A DNA stretch of 35,863 nt from Endotrypanum monterogeii (Eukaryota; Euglenozoa; Kinetoplastea; Trypanosomatida; Trypanosomatidae), in assembly GCA_000333855.2 (NCBI GenBank), contig CM007347.1, positions 890,911 through 926,773 of the forward strand, written 5' to 3'. Of the stretch, positions 18,546-29,655 are shown one piece after another. The position numbers and the translations under genes were made by a program. How positions within the stretch are numbered: the stretch's first letter is position 1; each line of letters starts with the position of its first letter. The notes beneath the pieces were generated by a model. That model was not told where the DNA came from, did no database searches, and saw only the letters and a list, made by a program, of their open reading frames with translations.

Positions 18546-19676
18546 TCATCCGTCGTCACGCGACAGGAGACGGTTCGCCTCCATCACCTGCGCGTTCATC
18601 ATGCGCTCGCCTGCACTGTTCCCCGTATCAGGGAATCGACGCAGGTACAGCACGTCACCAGCCTCCAGCGGTTGTAGTGCGCGCAAGGCGAAAAAACCAC
18701 CACCATTCAGTACCGATGAGTCCATCAGCTCGTGCTCTGCATTGATCTTCTGTGACACCCCGTGCGCCGTGTGCACCTCCTCCTCCACTGTCGGCTCCCC
18801 CTTGCCCTTCTCGAAGAAGGGAATGTGCAAGTATTCGCACTGCGCCCGAATCGTCGCTGCATCTGAACAGGGGCAATACTCGAGGATCGTGTTGTGCGAA
18901 CCGTCTTCCAGTTGCGGGATGGCGTCAACAAGTGGAACAAGAGTCGGGACATACATTTCTCTCGACTTTGCCTTGAAAAAATTTGTACCGGGTATGAACG
19001 CCTCCACAGCAGCCGCCTCAATCGGCTGCGAGCGGAGGTGCACGCACGCTAGCCCTCGAAAAAAATTTTCCAGAAACACCTCCGGGTCCTCGCAGGCGTC
19101 GGTTGCCATCTCGGAGAGGTAGTGATCCAAGACACCACTGTCCTCCTCCCGCTCCTTGCCCATACCGTTTGAGATGCCGTCACGGCCGCGCGTGTCCTCG
19201 AAGAGGTAGTTCACATACGGCGTGTACGCAGACTCCTCGAGGGATGCAATGCGGGTCATCCATCCAGCTTGCGCAAACTCGTACGTGCAGGCACTCTTCA
19301 TGAATGCTAGACGCTCGTTGTAGTTCATCCAGTTCAGCTGCAACGGAAATACATTTGACGGAGAGTCGTACATCTCCTTCGCAACAGTCAAAAAATTGAA
19401 GCACGCCGAGAGAGGACTTGTGATGATGACCTGCCCGGGCAGGATTGGCTTCGCGGCGCGCAGACACCTACAGAAGTGAATCGTGGCCGCCATCCGCACA
19501 TTACCGTACGCGCGGACTTGATGTGCGCGGCACCATCGGCTGAAGTCCTCCATTGTCTTTTTCTTGTAAAGCCAGGTGCCCACCTCCGTCACAAGGCGTG
19601 GCTTGCGTGTGGTGTCGCGACTGATGGGGAGGCCCCCATTCAGAGCGTTGCTTGCTGACAGCGACGTGCGACGCAT
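18546..19676 (-). CDS. Degenerate SET-domain protein (SETD3/LSMT-like)
   Basis: The first in-frame ATG (19676) gives 376 aa; a TGA lies in frame about 75 nt upstream, so no earlier ATG exists. The layout follows Rubisco-LSMT/SETD3-type SET proteins: FSRWCRAHQVR (~43), then a GRG-like region CRCLRAAKPILPGQVIITSP, an acidic helical insert, SEMATDACEDPEVFLENFFRGLACVHLR, then FIPGTNFF, VPLVDAIPQ (~245), and LNGGGFFALRALQPLEAGDVLYLRR (~325-345). Active family members carry an Asn-His pair in VPLxDxxNH and a Tyr after GEEhhxsY. Here the first reads DAIPQ and the second LRR, so SAM-dependent methyltransfer is doubtful. The substrate-binding C-terminal domain is essentially absent, as the protein stops ~30 residues after the SET end. 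Function is unknown; a non-catalytic role is likely. A decayed copy lies at 16952-17030. Confidence 0.75.
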   Translation of the reverse strand: MRRTSLSASNALNGGLPISRDTTRKPRLVTEVGTWLYKKKTMEDFSRWCRAHQVRAYGNVRMAATIHFCRCLRAAKPILPGQVIITSPLSACFNFLTVAKEMYDSPSNVFPLQLNWMNYNERLAFMKSACTYEFAQAGWMTRIASLEESAYTPYVNYLFEDTRGRDGISNGMGKEREEDSGVLDHYLSEMATDACEDPEVFLENFFRGLACVHLRSQPIEAAAVEAFIPGTNFFKAKSREMYVPTLVPLVDAIPQLEDGSHNTILEYCPCSDAATIRAQCEYLHIPFFEKGKGEPTVEEEVHTAHGVSQKINAEHELMDSSVLNGGGFFALRALQPLEAGDVLYLRRFPDTGNSAGERMMNAQVMEANRLLSRDDG

Positions 19677-21558
19677 CGCGCACAAATACGATACAATGCC
19701 CACCAAGAGCTTCACCCAAGTGACCAATCCACTAGCGTCTCTCCTCCTCGTTGATCTTCAACCTCCGCCCTGTGCGGGCAGCTCCTGAGCAGGTGTTGCT
19801 CCAATCGCGCACACTTGTGCGTCTCAGAAAAGGATACGCGTGCGCGGAAGGGACGTCGAAATGTTGGCACATGGAGCTGGAAAGGTGCACAACAATTGTA
19901 AAGCGATGTTCTCACAAGCGCAGTGAAAAAAAAAAAAAGACAACATCAGAAAAGAAGGTAATCGCACGAGCACATTGCAGGGGTGCATGAGTATTAGTGA
20001 ATGGAAGTTCTGGGAGCTGAACGCCATATGTGGGCACACGCTTAGACGACAGAACATACAACCACACACAATAGAACACGCACAAAAAAAAAAAAAACAT
20101 ACGAGAGGGGACGCGAGAGGAGTGGCAACACCGTGTATACTCACCGCCACAACCACCATGTTCCTACTCGTCACGCTGTCCCAGCACCTCACCTCAGAGA
20201 AACATCTCCCACAAGTCCCTAATGGGTGCACACCAGGCGAACGAATGTAGTCCTGGCTTCCTCCTTTCTGAAATGCCCCAAATCGGGGGAGAAAGCAGAG
20301 TTGAGGAGGGGAGAGGGAGCTCACAGGCTCGTTGCCGACGGGGAGGAAGAGGGGTCATCTGGTGATTCCCTATGGTCATTATCATTAATATATGTTACCT
20401 TTTTTTTGTGTGTGTGTGTTTTCTGAAGGAAAAAAAACATGAGATAGACCGGCTGATGTGTGCATCGGATATGCGCGATCAAATAGGGAGGCAGATACTG
20501 CGTCAAGGACGCATCGAACCCTTCCCGGGCTCTTAAAACTTGATCCCCATAAAAGAGATAAAAAGGTATGCTACATTTACATACACACATAAGCACACGG
20601 ACATGCATACGTGCAGAGCAGCCCGGCATTGACCACACGCCCGATGAGGGAAAAGAGAGAACGAGTTTGGGCGAAACTCGAAACTGAGACACCCCTCCCT
20701 ATACACACACACACACACACACACACAGGGAAATACAGAAACACCTCCACATATGATCGCTGATGGCCACTGAAAAAAAAAAAGTCGAGCGGTCAATGAC
20801 ACAGATGCGAGCATTGTTAAGAACATGATAACGCAGAGAGAGGGGAAGGTATGCATGCATCAATAGGGGGTACACACATTACCCAGGGTGCACTTGTGCG
20901 TGTGTCAGGGGAGGGGAGAACATGAAACGTGTGTGAGATACATCCTAACGAAAAAAAAAAAAGATACTCAGTGGCGAGAGCCGAGGCGATGTGGAAAAAA
21001 ATCCAGGAGGCAGCCGAGATCGGGGAAAAAAAAGGGGGGAGAAGAGGAGACACACCAACACCAAGTGAGTGGGGCAAAGACTGAAGAAAAATGGAAGGAG
21101 GGGGAGGAGGGAAGAGGAGGAGGGCGTGTGTCTGTATGTGTGTACCCGCCCCCTCCCCCGAATGAACCACGTTGCAGCATTCAAAATCCCAAAAACGCTC
21201 CAACTGACGGAAAACGACAGAGCAGATCCGCACGAAAGATGGGCGTCGATAGAATCTGAAAGGAATAGTGAGAGGGTGGGTTAGTAGGGGAGGTAATGTT
21301 GAGGTCTACCCAACAGCACACACACACACACACAGAGAAAGAGAGACATATTCCCGGAAGCACAGCGCATCCCCTGAATGTGAGAAGAGGGATATACCAC
21401 CACACAAGAAATGAGAGCAACGGGCTGACCTGTGCTTTTGAGGAATTAAAAAATTGATTATTCTTTTTTTTCCTAATCGTACTTTCCTATTCCCGTCTAC
21501 ACTTGGGAGCGTGTGCAGATGTGTGCGCACTTCAGACTGGTGATGTTCGTCCGGGACT
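19677..21558. other. Intergenic spacer between CFAP57 and SET genes
   Basis: This should contain the CFAP57 3' UTR and SET gene leader. It has poly-A runs at 19925-19938 and 20086-20097, (TG)n at 20407-20420, (CA)n at 20701-20728 and 21317-21334, and A/G-rich stretches at 20950-21120. The longest minus-strand frame (up to 20324) starts at GTG and is hydrophobic from poly-T translation. No gene is recognised. Confidence 0.6.
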
Positions 21559-24500
21559 CTAGTGCGGATTCGAGAAGGGATCGACAGGTGGCAGTCGTAG
21601 GTGCGCCTTCGGCACTCCCGCAGCGGCCGACTTCGCAGCGAGCGTGCGCTCTAGCTTCTCGATGTACGCGCGCAGCATGCGTAACTCGCGAGAATTTCGC
21701 TCGATCTCGGGAACTATGATCGATCGTCGCGAGCTGCCGCTGCTGAGACCACCGCCGCGCCGACGCGTGCCAGCGCTGGTGCCGCCGCGCGTTCTCTCCA
21801 AGTCAGTGGAGGACACAAATGTCGAGCTCCCGATGTTGTCGGCTGAATTTGTGCCGGAATGCTCAGTCACACCGATGTCTGCAGTACGGCTGCGCTCGGC
21901 GCTGGAGGAGCCTTCGCTGCGTGCAGTCCCTACACCGCCTGTTCGCCGCCGCCGATTATGATGTTGGTGCTGCTTCGATATAGACTCAGCCGCCACACGT
22001 GCGCGCAGGCCGTCCATCTCGCTGCGCAGAGAATGAATCTCACGAATGAGGGACAAGTTCTCCGTCATCATTCCCGAGACCTCTTTCTTGTGTCGCTGCT
22101 GGTCAGACTTGAGCTTACGCCGAAGGGCATCGACGGAGGTCGAGAGGTATTCGAGCTGAGCCTGGAGCTCGTGTTTCACGTTCGAGTCCGCCGGCGCGAT
22201 CTGCTCAACATCGCGCGACTTGACGTGGCCTTGTACAGATGCGCGATAGCGACGGCCAAGATTTCGGGATGCTGAAGCTGATTAGCCAGCTCCCCAATAT
22301 CGCGCTCAGCCCGCGAACGGTATGTCTCCAACCCCTGCAGCTCTCGAAAGCGACCTTGCAATATGCGCTGCTTTTCGGCAATGTCCTTTTTGAGGTCCTC
22401 TGTGTTCTGGCGCAGGGCAAGGTTGCTGGCGTGCTGCTCCTCTAGCATTGCATTCTGCTGCTTTGTCTCTTGATTGAGCTCGACGATCTCGCGCTGCTTC
22501 GGCTCGATCTGTCCCTTCAGCTCACGAATTTGGTGGTCAAGCACATACTTGTGCTTTTCGAGCTCCTGGTTGTGCTTCTTGAGATGATAAATGACCTTCT
22601 CTTTTTTTTCTGTGATGCTGTCCCGCTCATCGATGTCCTGGTGTAGCTGTGCCACTTGCTGCGTCAGATCCGCCAACTGGTTCTGCAAGGCCACCTTCGC
22701 GCCGTCTAGCAGCTGAAGCTCATTCGTGCGGACCTCGATTTCGCGCTCCAGCCGCACCGCGTTTTTGCGCATCACCGCCCCCTCACCTTTCAGATGCAAA
22801 AACCGCTCCCTCATCTGCTGCAGAGACTCCCGTTGCTTTTGGAATACCGATTGCGACTCCGCATCGGTGTCCAGCTCCAGCTGATGTAGAGTCACCGAGT
22901 TTGTTTCTTTACTTTGCTCCAGCTGTCGCTGCAACTTGCGCACAGCTTCTGTGCGTTGGCGCAGAACATCTTGGAAGTGCGCTTTGTCCTCGACGCGCGC
23001 CTCAGCGAGGCTGACGCGCAATGCCTTCACCTCCGCGGCATTCGCCGCCTTCATTGTCTCAAGGCGGTGCTGCAACGCACTGCACTCGTCAGTGAGAACA
23101 TCTACTTCTTGCTGGCGCTGCGTCTCCAGTTCCCGCTGCAGGAACGATGCATCACGCGTTTTCTCCTCCTTGGCTTCAAGAAACGCACGCTCCTGATCCA
23201 CCTTTGCATTCTGGAGGGCGTCAAACTCCGCTGCCAAGGACATGGCCTCCTGCTGCAGCTCCTCTACCCGTTCACGGGTGCGAGTCCCCTGCTCATGAGC
23301 ACGACGCTTCTCCTCGCTCTCCATTTCCGTCTTCAGCCTCTCGATCTGCTGTCGCAGGCTGTCAATTTCAATGTTCTGCTCCTCGATCTCCTGCCTCGTG
23401 ACAAGCACTTCCTCGGTTCCGCTCGCATTGCGGCGACTCGCGGGGTCATGGTGCTGAGATGCGGTACCCGCAGCTTTCCCCTTGTCCTTCTCGGCGAATA
23501 CCTCCCACATGATGACGTTACCGTCGGCAACGGCAGTGAAAAGAGTCGTCTCATCAAATGTAAGCGCCATGTGAGTCACCTGTTGCGCGTGTGCAGCAAT
23601 GGGGGCCTCCTGAATACCAGCCAGGAGTGGGAACGTCATGGCCTTCAGGGATCCGTCCTCTGCACCGCCGATTAACATGCGTTGGTGTGGTGCCACCAAC
23701 AGGCGCGTTAGAGCTGTCTCAGTGAACTCATAATCCCCTACACTGTTGCCCAGGGCGCTGGTGACACCACTGGAGGCCCCCCCAGGCGAGGCTGACATGC
23801 CACCGCCGCCAGCCGCTGCAGCGGCGCCGCTCGGATTTGCGCTGACGGTGCCGAGATTCTGCCGATCAATCTCGCGAAGCAGCACCTTCCACGACACGTC
23901 TAGCGATGTTGCGGGTGTAGGTGCTGCCACCGCCCACACGCTGCGGTCATCTGAAGCAACGGCCACATACTGGTAGCGCCTGTCCGAGTGTTCGGTTTGT
24001 TTCCGCATATCTGCCATGCTCCAATCGACTATCATGCCGTCTAGAGAGCATGTGATGGCGCGGTTATCGGTTGGGTACGGCGTCGTAGCACACCACTGAA
24101 AATCCTTGATGCGCTGCGGATGACCGCGCAGCTGCCCCTGCATCTCAAACGTGTTCGCGTTAATGACGTCGATGAGGTTATTGTGCACAACAGCGAGGAA
24201 GTGACCTCCCTTGGAGAAATAAACATCCGACGCGTTACGCAAGTTGATCACGCGACGCTCACGAAATGAGCTCCATAGCACACTCATGACGCGCACCTTG
24301 TCTGGGAAGCAAACGACCGCCGTGAGACCATCGGGGTGGAGAGCCACAGAGCCGGGCTCCAAGGCAAAGAATTGGCACATGAGTAGTCGCCCTGTCTGCG
24401 TGTTCCAGAGGCGCATGCTGTGATCACTGCCGGTGGTGAGGAGGAGGGGCTTGCGCACACTGCAGTCCATCCCGTTCACACGGCCGGAATGGGTGAACGG

Positions 24501-26306
24501 GTAGAGAGGCTGAAAGAGCGAGCTGCGCGAGGATGTATGCTCCGGTGCTACCATCAGCGACGTCGCCTGCGCATTTCCACCGCGGCCGTACTCCGCAGGG
24601 AAGGGAGGCGGCTCCGAAAGACCCTGCATTTCACCGCTGACCTGTCCGGCAACGGCTTTGGAAGTTGTGGAGGACCCACCACTGACTATGAACATCGTCT
24701 CGCGGTCCGACCAGTTCTGCTGGAAGTTCAGCCCGTACAGCTTCCCGGACACAGTGAGCACCGCCAGCCACTCCTCCGCCTGATCGAGAGCCAAGGCCGA
24801 CACGCTGTTCGGCGCCTCGACGCCTGAGGCGTTGCCGCCGCCATCGATGCCGTCTGTCCTGAGGTTCGCGTCGCGCCCTCCGTACTTGCCTCGGCCACCA
24901 GCCACCCCTGCGGAGTCCGCCCCGCCCATCTGCTCACGGAGCTGAAAAAGACGACCGGCGTGTCCCTTGGCACCACCCCCCTCGCCCCCAGCACTCGTCG
25001 AGCCGGATGCAGTGGTCGTCAGCGTAGCTCCCTGTGCATTGCGCGTGGCAGATCCTTGCTGTGAGGCCTTTGGTGAATTATGCAGGTCACCAGCCTCGCA
25101 AACGGGCACCTCTAGCCGACACACGAAGACGTAGCCCATGGAGTCGACTGCTGCTGTTTCGCTGCGCAGCCCTTCCGAGATGCCGCTGGCGCCAGCAGTG
25201 GCGCTGTCGCTCTGGAAAATCAAAATATTTCCGCGGCTTGTTCCGGCAACAAACCCGCTCTGGCGTCGCACGTGCTGCGACTGGTGATGCTGCTGCTGCG
25301 ACGCCGACTGCGACTGCGGCTGAAAATAGGTGGGTGCGAGGCATGTGACCATCTCCGTGACCGAGGAAGCCAGCGACCCTGACTCGGTGGGTCCAGCAGC
25401 TGAAGCTGTGAGCGCTGATGACGGCATCGAAGGCATCCCGATCGCCCCGACATACCGCCCTTCATGAACCATGAAAAGGCGTCCACTCTGAGTCGCAACG
25501 ACAATCTTGTGCTCAGTGACCCAGAGGTGCGTCGAGAAGACCTCGAGCTGCTCGCTCGGCAAGCCCAGGCCTGGTTGCGGCTGCAGAAGACCTTCCGTGT
25601 AGCGGTAAAAGCGGAAAAAACCGACACCAGCCACGGTCATCAGTAGTGGGTTGTGGGGGCAAATACCCACACTCGTAACGATCCTCGGCGGCGTACGCGA
25701 CGCGAAGAGGGGGCTGCCCTCACTCGCACCGTGGGCAACCCTCGGAGGCTCTGCGGCACCCTCCTGTGGGGTGGTACCACCATTGGGTACTGAAGATTTT
25801 TCTTTCGAGGCGCCGCTCCCGTTTTTTTTCTGCGACTGCATACTCGCCGTGTACACCGGCCCTAAAGACACGAACGCCAGCGGCTGTGTGCGCTCCCAGT
25901 TCCAGTAGTACAGGTTCCACCCTGGCGCGCCACCCTGAGTGACCAGGTGTCGCCCATCAGAGCTGAATCCGAGAGCGACGAATCGATCGCTATCCAAGTC
26001 CTTCACCCCCAATACCTTGCGGCGCTTGCGAGTCACAGTATCGATGATCTGCACCTGTGGGTGCACACCGCTCTCAGCAATCGCAAGAAATTTCTTATTC
26101 GAGCTCATCGCGATGGCTGTGATAGCAGTGCTTTGGTACGAAACCTCGAGAAACCGCTGCGTGCACGAGTATGGTTGCTGGAGCACAATGAGCTTGCCGA
26201 CAGGGTACACGAGTGAGCCGTCATCGAGCCAATGCAAACAGTTTTTGCCGTCATGGTTCGTCCCGAAGACGTAACGCTTCGCCAGTGCGCGCTTCGAGTC
26301 CATCAT
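21559..26306 (-). pseudogene. CFAP57 (WDR65) axonemal protein, apparent frameshift
   Basis: Starting at an ATG pair (26306), one frame runs 1376 codons to TGA at 22176-22178. The homologous C-terminus then continues in another frame down to 21559, for a total of about 1580 aa. The order matches CFAP57/FAP57: N-terminal WD40 blades (residues ~15-770, e.g. LLTTGSDHSMRLWNTQTGRL and LDGMIVDWSM), a second set to ~932 ending VADGNVIMWEVF, and then a long coiled coil (~965-1355). The second frame holds a CFAP57-like continuation (HELQAQLEYL...ENLSLIREIHSLRSEMDGL) and a disordered tail. The frames can be joined by one missing base around 22225-22232, where LYK is followed two frames over by HVKSRDVEQ. 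CFAP57 helps dock inner dynein arms g and d and extends along the microtubule doublet. The lesion may be an assembly error, since both sides look well preserved. I typed it as broken for that reason only. Confidence 0.85.
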
Positions 26307-26635
26307 TCATAACCCTCAAACTCTTTTTTTTTTCTCTCCGCAGGCTGTATGCTTCGCAAAGTCTCACTCCTCTCCCTGATACTTGAGACAACTCACTCAC
26401 CTCTCGAGATAAGGAATGCTCTTTTTTTTTTTTGTACAAGTGGATGTGTCGCGAGTTATACAGAAACAGCAAGGCAACTGTGTGTGTATGTGTGTGTATG
26501 CGTGTGTATCTGGTGAAAGAAGCGGCCTCCACACGTCAGCTTCTTTTCTTCTAAGATGGCACAAACCCTGCAATCGATTCTTTACCGATACACAGTTGCA
26601 GACGTGCTCGCAAACCGACGAAGACGGATGGCGTC

Positions 26636-26669
<34 letters not shown>

Positions 26670-27632
26670 CAGCGTGTGCCACTACTCAATACACACTCTT
26701 GCTTGAGGGGGAGAGAGAACGCAGATGAATGATGGCGGCGGGGAAAAAAAAAAAGAAATCAAGTTATGTCAGCAAGGGGCACACAGAAGCGGGTGAGAAA
26801 CGAGGCTAAAACGCATGAATTCGGTTTGAGTGTGATGCTGACGTATACACACCACCGAGCTTTTTATGACTAACGTTGTAGCGTAGGAGGAAAGGCACAA
26901 AAAAATTTAAAAAAGGAAAGGAAGAACAAAATGAGAGACGAGGTGAACCTTGAGCTGCAGATGTGTCATCGGTTCACAGACGCTGCGTGACCCGTGCACC
27001 ATGTACCCACAATCACCACTGGACGTGAGCGAGAGTGCAACAACAACAAACGTGAGGCCTCAGTGAGGGAAGATGGGCATCGGCGATGAACTTCATTTTG
27101 CGTGTGCTACGGCGGGAAAGCCTGAGTTTACATATGAGTGCGCTCCAACTCGTGTCCAGTAGACTGTCCACAGCCCTCACACCACTACACACACCACCAC
27201 CACCACCACCCTCCTCCCTCTCCCTCCCCCCAAGCCGAGATCGAGACACATATGAGCACTCCACCTGCCATGGAACGCACGGACGACCCCTCACGAAATA
27301 CAGGTATACACACCTACCTATGCACATCCATCCATCCGACTACACACGCAATCCTCGTGGTGTGGCGCGTACTCTTAATGGACACGCATCCCCACAATTA
27401 ATTATTTTTCTCCTTCTTTCCTGGTTGATCTCCGTGATATAACACACATAAAGTAGACGATAACACAAAATTGTGATGTGGACACAGCTTAAAAAATTGC
27501 ACACGAACACGCACAGCTCAGCTGCCACCATGAATTCGTGGCCGATGTTTGGCCCGGCATTCGGGCACATTCCTTGGAGAGAAACCACGCAGCTGCACAC
27601 GTAAGTGAGCCACTCCCTAAAGGAGGGAGCGA
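26307..27632. other. Intergenic spacer between TIM50-like and CFAP57 genes
   Basis: This holds poly-T runs at 26322-26332 and 26421-26432, compound (TG)n at 26480-26510, pure (TA)n at 26638-26667, a poly-A run near 26743, and a (CAC)n stretch at 27191-27210. A minus-strand frame (27340-27636) begins right at the TIM50-like stop but starts with TTG and shows no domain. No gene is seen. Confidence 0.6.
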
Positions 27633-28799
27633 TCAACCCCTTTTGGTTTCGGACTTGTACTTGTCACCGATAAAGTAGAAGACGCCGCGCGCGATTTCGT
27701 TTGGCAGCTGACGGATCGCGAGGTGGCATGGAATCTCTTTGATTCCAGGATTGCGCACATTCCGATCTTGGAGGTACTCCGCTACTGGCATACCTCCCAC
27801 CTCAAGATCCTGCACGATTTCTTTTATCGTGCGCAAGGCATGATCGTTTGCAGGGCAATCCTGACCGGTGTCCATGTACTCACCCCGGATGAAGTCATCC
27901 ACGAGAATGGCATTCCCGTTGCAGTTGCGAACCGACAAAGGTCGATTTTCGATAATGAGGGTATCCTCCAGTGGACGCTTCAGCCACAGTATGTTCTTCT
28001 CATAGTAGTTATCGTGGGTGAACCATTCCTTATCGCGCGACAGGTACTGCGACACACGCACACCCATAGGGTCGATCACGCCAAGCACCTGTCGCATGTA
28101 CCGCTCGCTCGATGCGGACCACAGCACCACCTCCGCGTCGATGGAGGAGAGGTAGTCCAGCAGCTCAGCTAAGTAAGGTCGTGGGACGAGGCCGGCCTTC
28201 AGACGAAATGCCTTGTCACCATAGGATACGATAGTCTCATCGACGTCAAACACCACGGTCAGGCGACTGCGGTACTTCTTCTTGCGTGGCCCTAGCAAGC
28301 CGCTCTCCGCCATCTGCGAGTTTTGCATCTGCCACAGTTTCGCTGTCGCGGCCATCATGAGGACAACGATGCTGAACATGTAGTACCGCACCCCTCGGTC
28401 ACCCAGCATGCGCTGCCAGTACTCGCGAAACCGCTTGGCTCCGTAGAATCGATCGTCCGTGTAGCCACACCACGCGTTTTCCTTGTTAGCATACATGTGC
28501 ACGCCCTCAACGCGTCCTGAACTGCTGGCTGTCCCAAGCGCGCCGGCAGCCGCCTCTGCATAGGACTTGCCTCGCGTCGGCAAAGACGATACAGCGAAGC
28601 CTGCAGCCCCATGGCCACCCGAGGAGACGGCGTAGTGTGACTGACGGTGCCGAGCCGCCCTTTCAAACAAACCGCGCGGGGCGGAGCCACCATCGCCGAA
28701 TAGCGGTTTGGAACCGGAAGTATTGCCAGAGCGGTCCGGGCGACCGAAGGGAGACCAGCTGCCAAAGGGGGCAAACCACACACAGGAACCACGGAACAT
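27633..28799 (-). CDS. TIM50/FCP1-like HAD phosphatase with one membrane helix
   Basis: This gives 388 aa from the first ATG (28799); the frame extends to a TTG that I did not use. The N-terminus MFRGSCVWFAPFGSWSPF is aromatic and lightly basic, compatible with a mitochondrial presequence. A hydrophobic helix YYMFSIVVLMMAATAKLW (~138-157) follows, then an NLI-interacting-factor/FCP1 HAD domain: VVFDVDETIVSYG (~182-192) with the DxDxT nucleophile motif, RPYLAELLDYL, VVLWSASSERYMRQVL, LSRDKEW, LIIENRPLSVRNCNGNAILVDDF. One membrane helix followed by an FCP1 fold is the Tim50 architecture, where the domain faces the intermembrane space and receives preproteins for TIM23. The intact DxDxT suggests possible phosphatase activity. 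An alternative is an ER or nuclear-envelope CTDNEP1/Dullard phosphatase, but that family has the helix nearer the N-terminus. Confidence 0.8.
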   Translation of the reverse strand: MFRGSCVWFAPFGSWSPFGRPDRSGNTSGSKPLFGDGGSAPRGLFERAARHRQSHYAVSSGGHGAAGFAVSSLPTRGKSYAEAAAGALGTASSSGRVEGVHMYANKENAWCGYTDDRFYGAKRFREYWQRMLGDRGVRYYMFSIVVLMMAATAKLWQMQNSQMAESGLLGPRKKKYRSRLTVVFDVDETIVSYGDKAFRLKAGLVPRPYLAELLDYLSSIDAEVVLWSASSERYMRQVLGVIDPMGVRVSQYLSRDKEWFTHDNYYEKNILWLKRPLEDTLIIENRPLSVRNCNGNAILVDDFIRGEYMDTGQDCPANDHALRTIKEIVQDLEVGGMPVAEYLQDRNVRNPGIKEIPCHLAIRQLPNEIARGVFYFIGDKYKSETKRG

Positions 28800-28845
28800 T
28801 GTGAGTTCGCGCTCCGACAAAGCAATGAAACTGCGGTGCTAGCTT

Positions 28846-28847
28846 CT
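28846..28847 (-). promoter_or_regulatory. Predicted spliced-leader acceptor AG
   Basis: On the minus strand a C/T-rich tract (28851-28876) is followed by TATCAG, with the AG 46 nt upstream of the chosen ATG at 28799. The pattern is typical of trypanosomatid acceptors. Confidence 0.5.
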
Positions 28848-29655
28848 GATACAAAAGGAGGTGGGGAGGGGATGCCGAAGGGTATACAGTGATTCCACCA
28901 ACACTGATTTTGAGGATCAGCACACGGGAATAGACAAACGATGCTGTTGGACGACTCGCCTCGATCATGGTGCGAGAGTGACAAAGGGGGGACAGAACGC
29001 AAAGGTGTGCATGTGCATGTGCATGTGCTTGTGCTTGTGCTTCATGACGCAGCGATGAAAGTCGTAGCAACAGCCACCCTTCTCTCCTCGATTTGCTCTC
29101 TTTTCTGTAGAGCGGCAGAGGGAGAGAGGAGGGAGGAGGAGAGGTGATCACCGAAGAAAGTTGTACCCCCCCCCCCCAAAAAAAAAAAAACGGTCTAGTG
29201 CCTGCTTCACGTCTCGCCTACCACACCTGGAGGGCATGTCGAGAGCGATACAAATAAATAAAAAAACTTCACCTGATGGAAACCTTCCGCCAACGTGAGT
29301 ATCTCCCTCTACCCTCTATGATGTGAAGTTCAACTGTATCAAAGCAAAGAAAGGACTGAAGTCGAGGGGGGAGAGAAAAAGAAACCTGAAGCATCCTGCA
29401 GTATGTTCCAGGCGCCCCGCCCACACCACGTGCACCCCCCTCGACCTCACCATAGACATGGACCCAAGGAAGCATCTCCTACCACTGTCGAGATGATGCC
29501 ATTCATCTTTGTTGTAAGCAACTCTGCGAAGCGCACCTTCCCCTCGAAGAACCTTTGGCAGGCTCTGTGCTTACTTACACCCTCCCCCCTCGCCTCCTTT
29601 GGCACCAGGAGCCCGCCTATTTCACCAGCTATGCGGAAGAGCGCAGACATGTGTG
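28848..29655. other. Intergenic spacer downstream of VKOR
   Basis: This contains an imperfect GTGCAT/GTGCTT repeat at 29005-29042, a C-run next to an A-run at 29167-29190, and a minus-strand open frame (29447-29650, from the ATG) that begins only 5 nt past the VKOR stop. The frame has no recognisable domain and leaves no space for a splice site, so I treat it as 3' UTR. Confidence 0.55.

Noticed and set aside
19824..20324. 166-codon minus-strand frame
   Set aside because: It begins at GTG, with hydrophobic stretches produced by poly-T runs, and sits in the leader region of the SET gene.
27340..27636. 98-codon minus-strand frame overlapping the TIM50-like stop
   Set aside because: It starts at TTG and has no splice-site space. 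The sequence has no domain and looks like 3' UTR.
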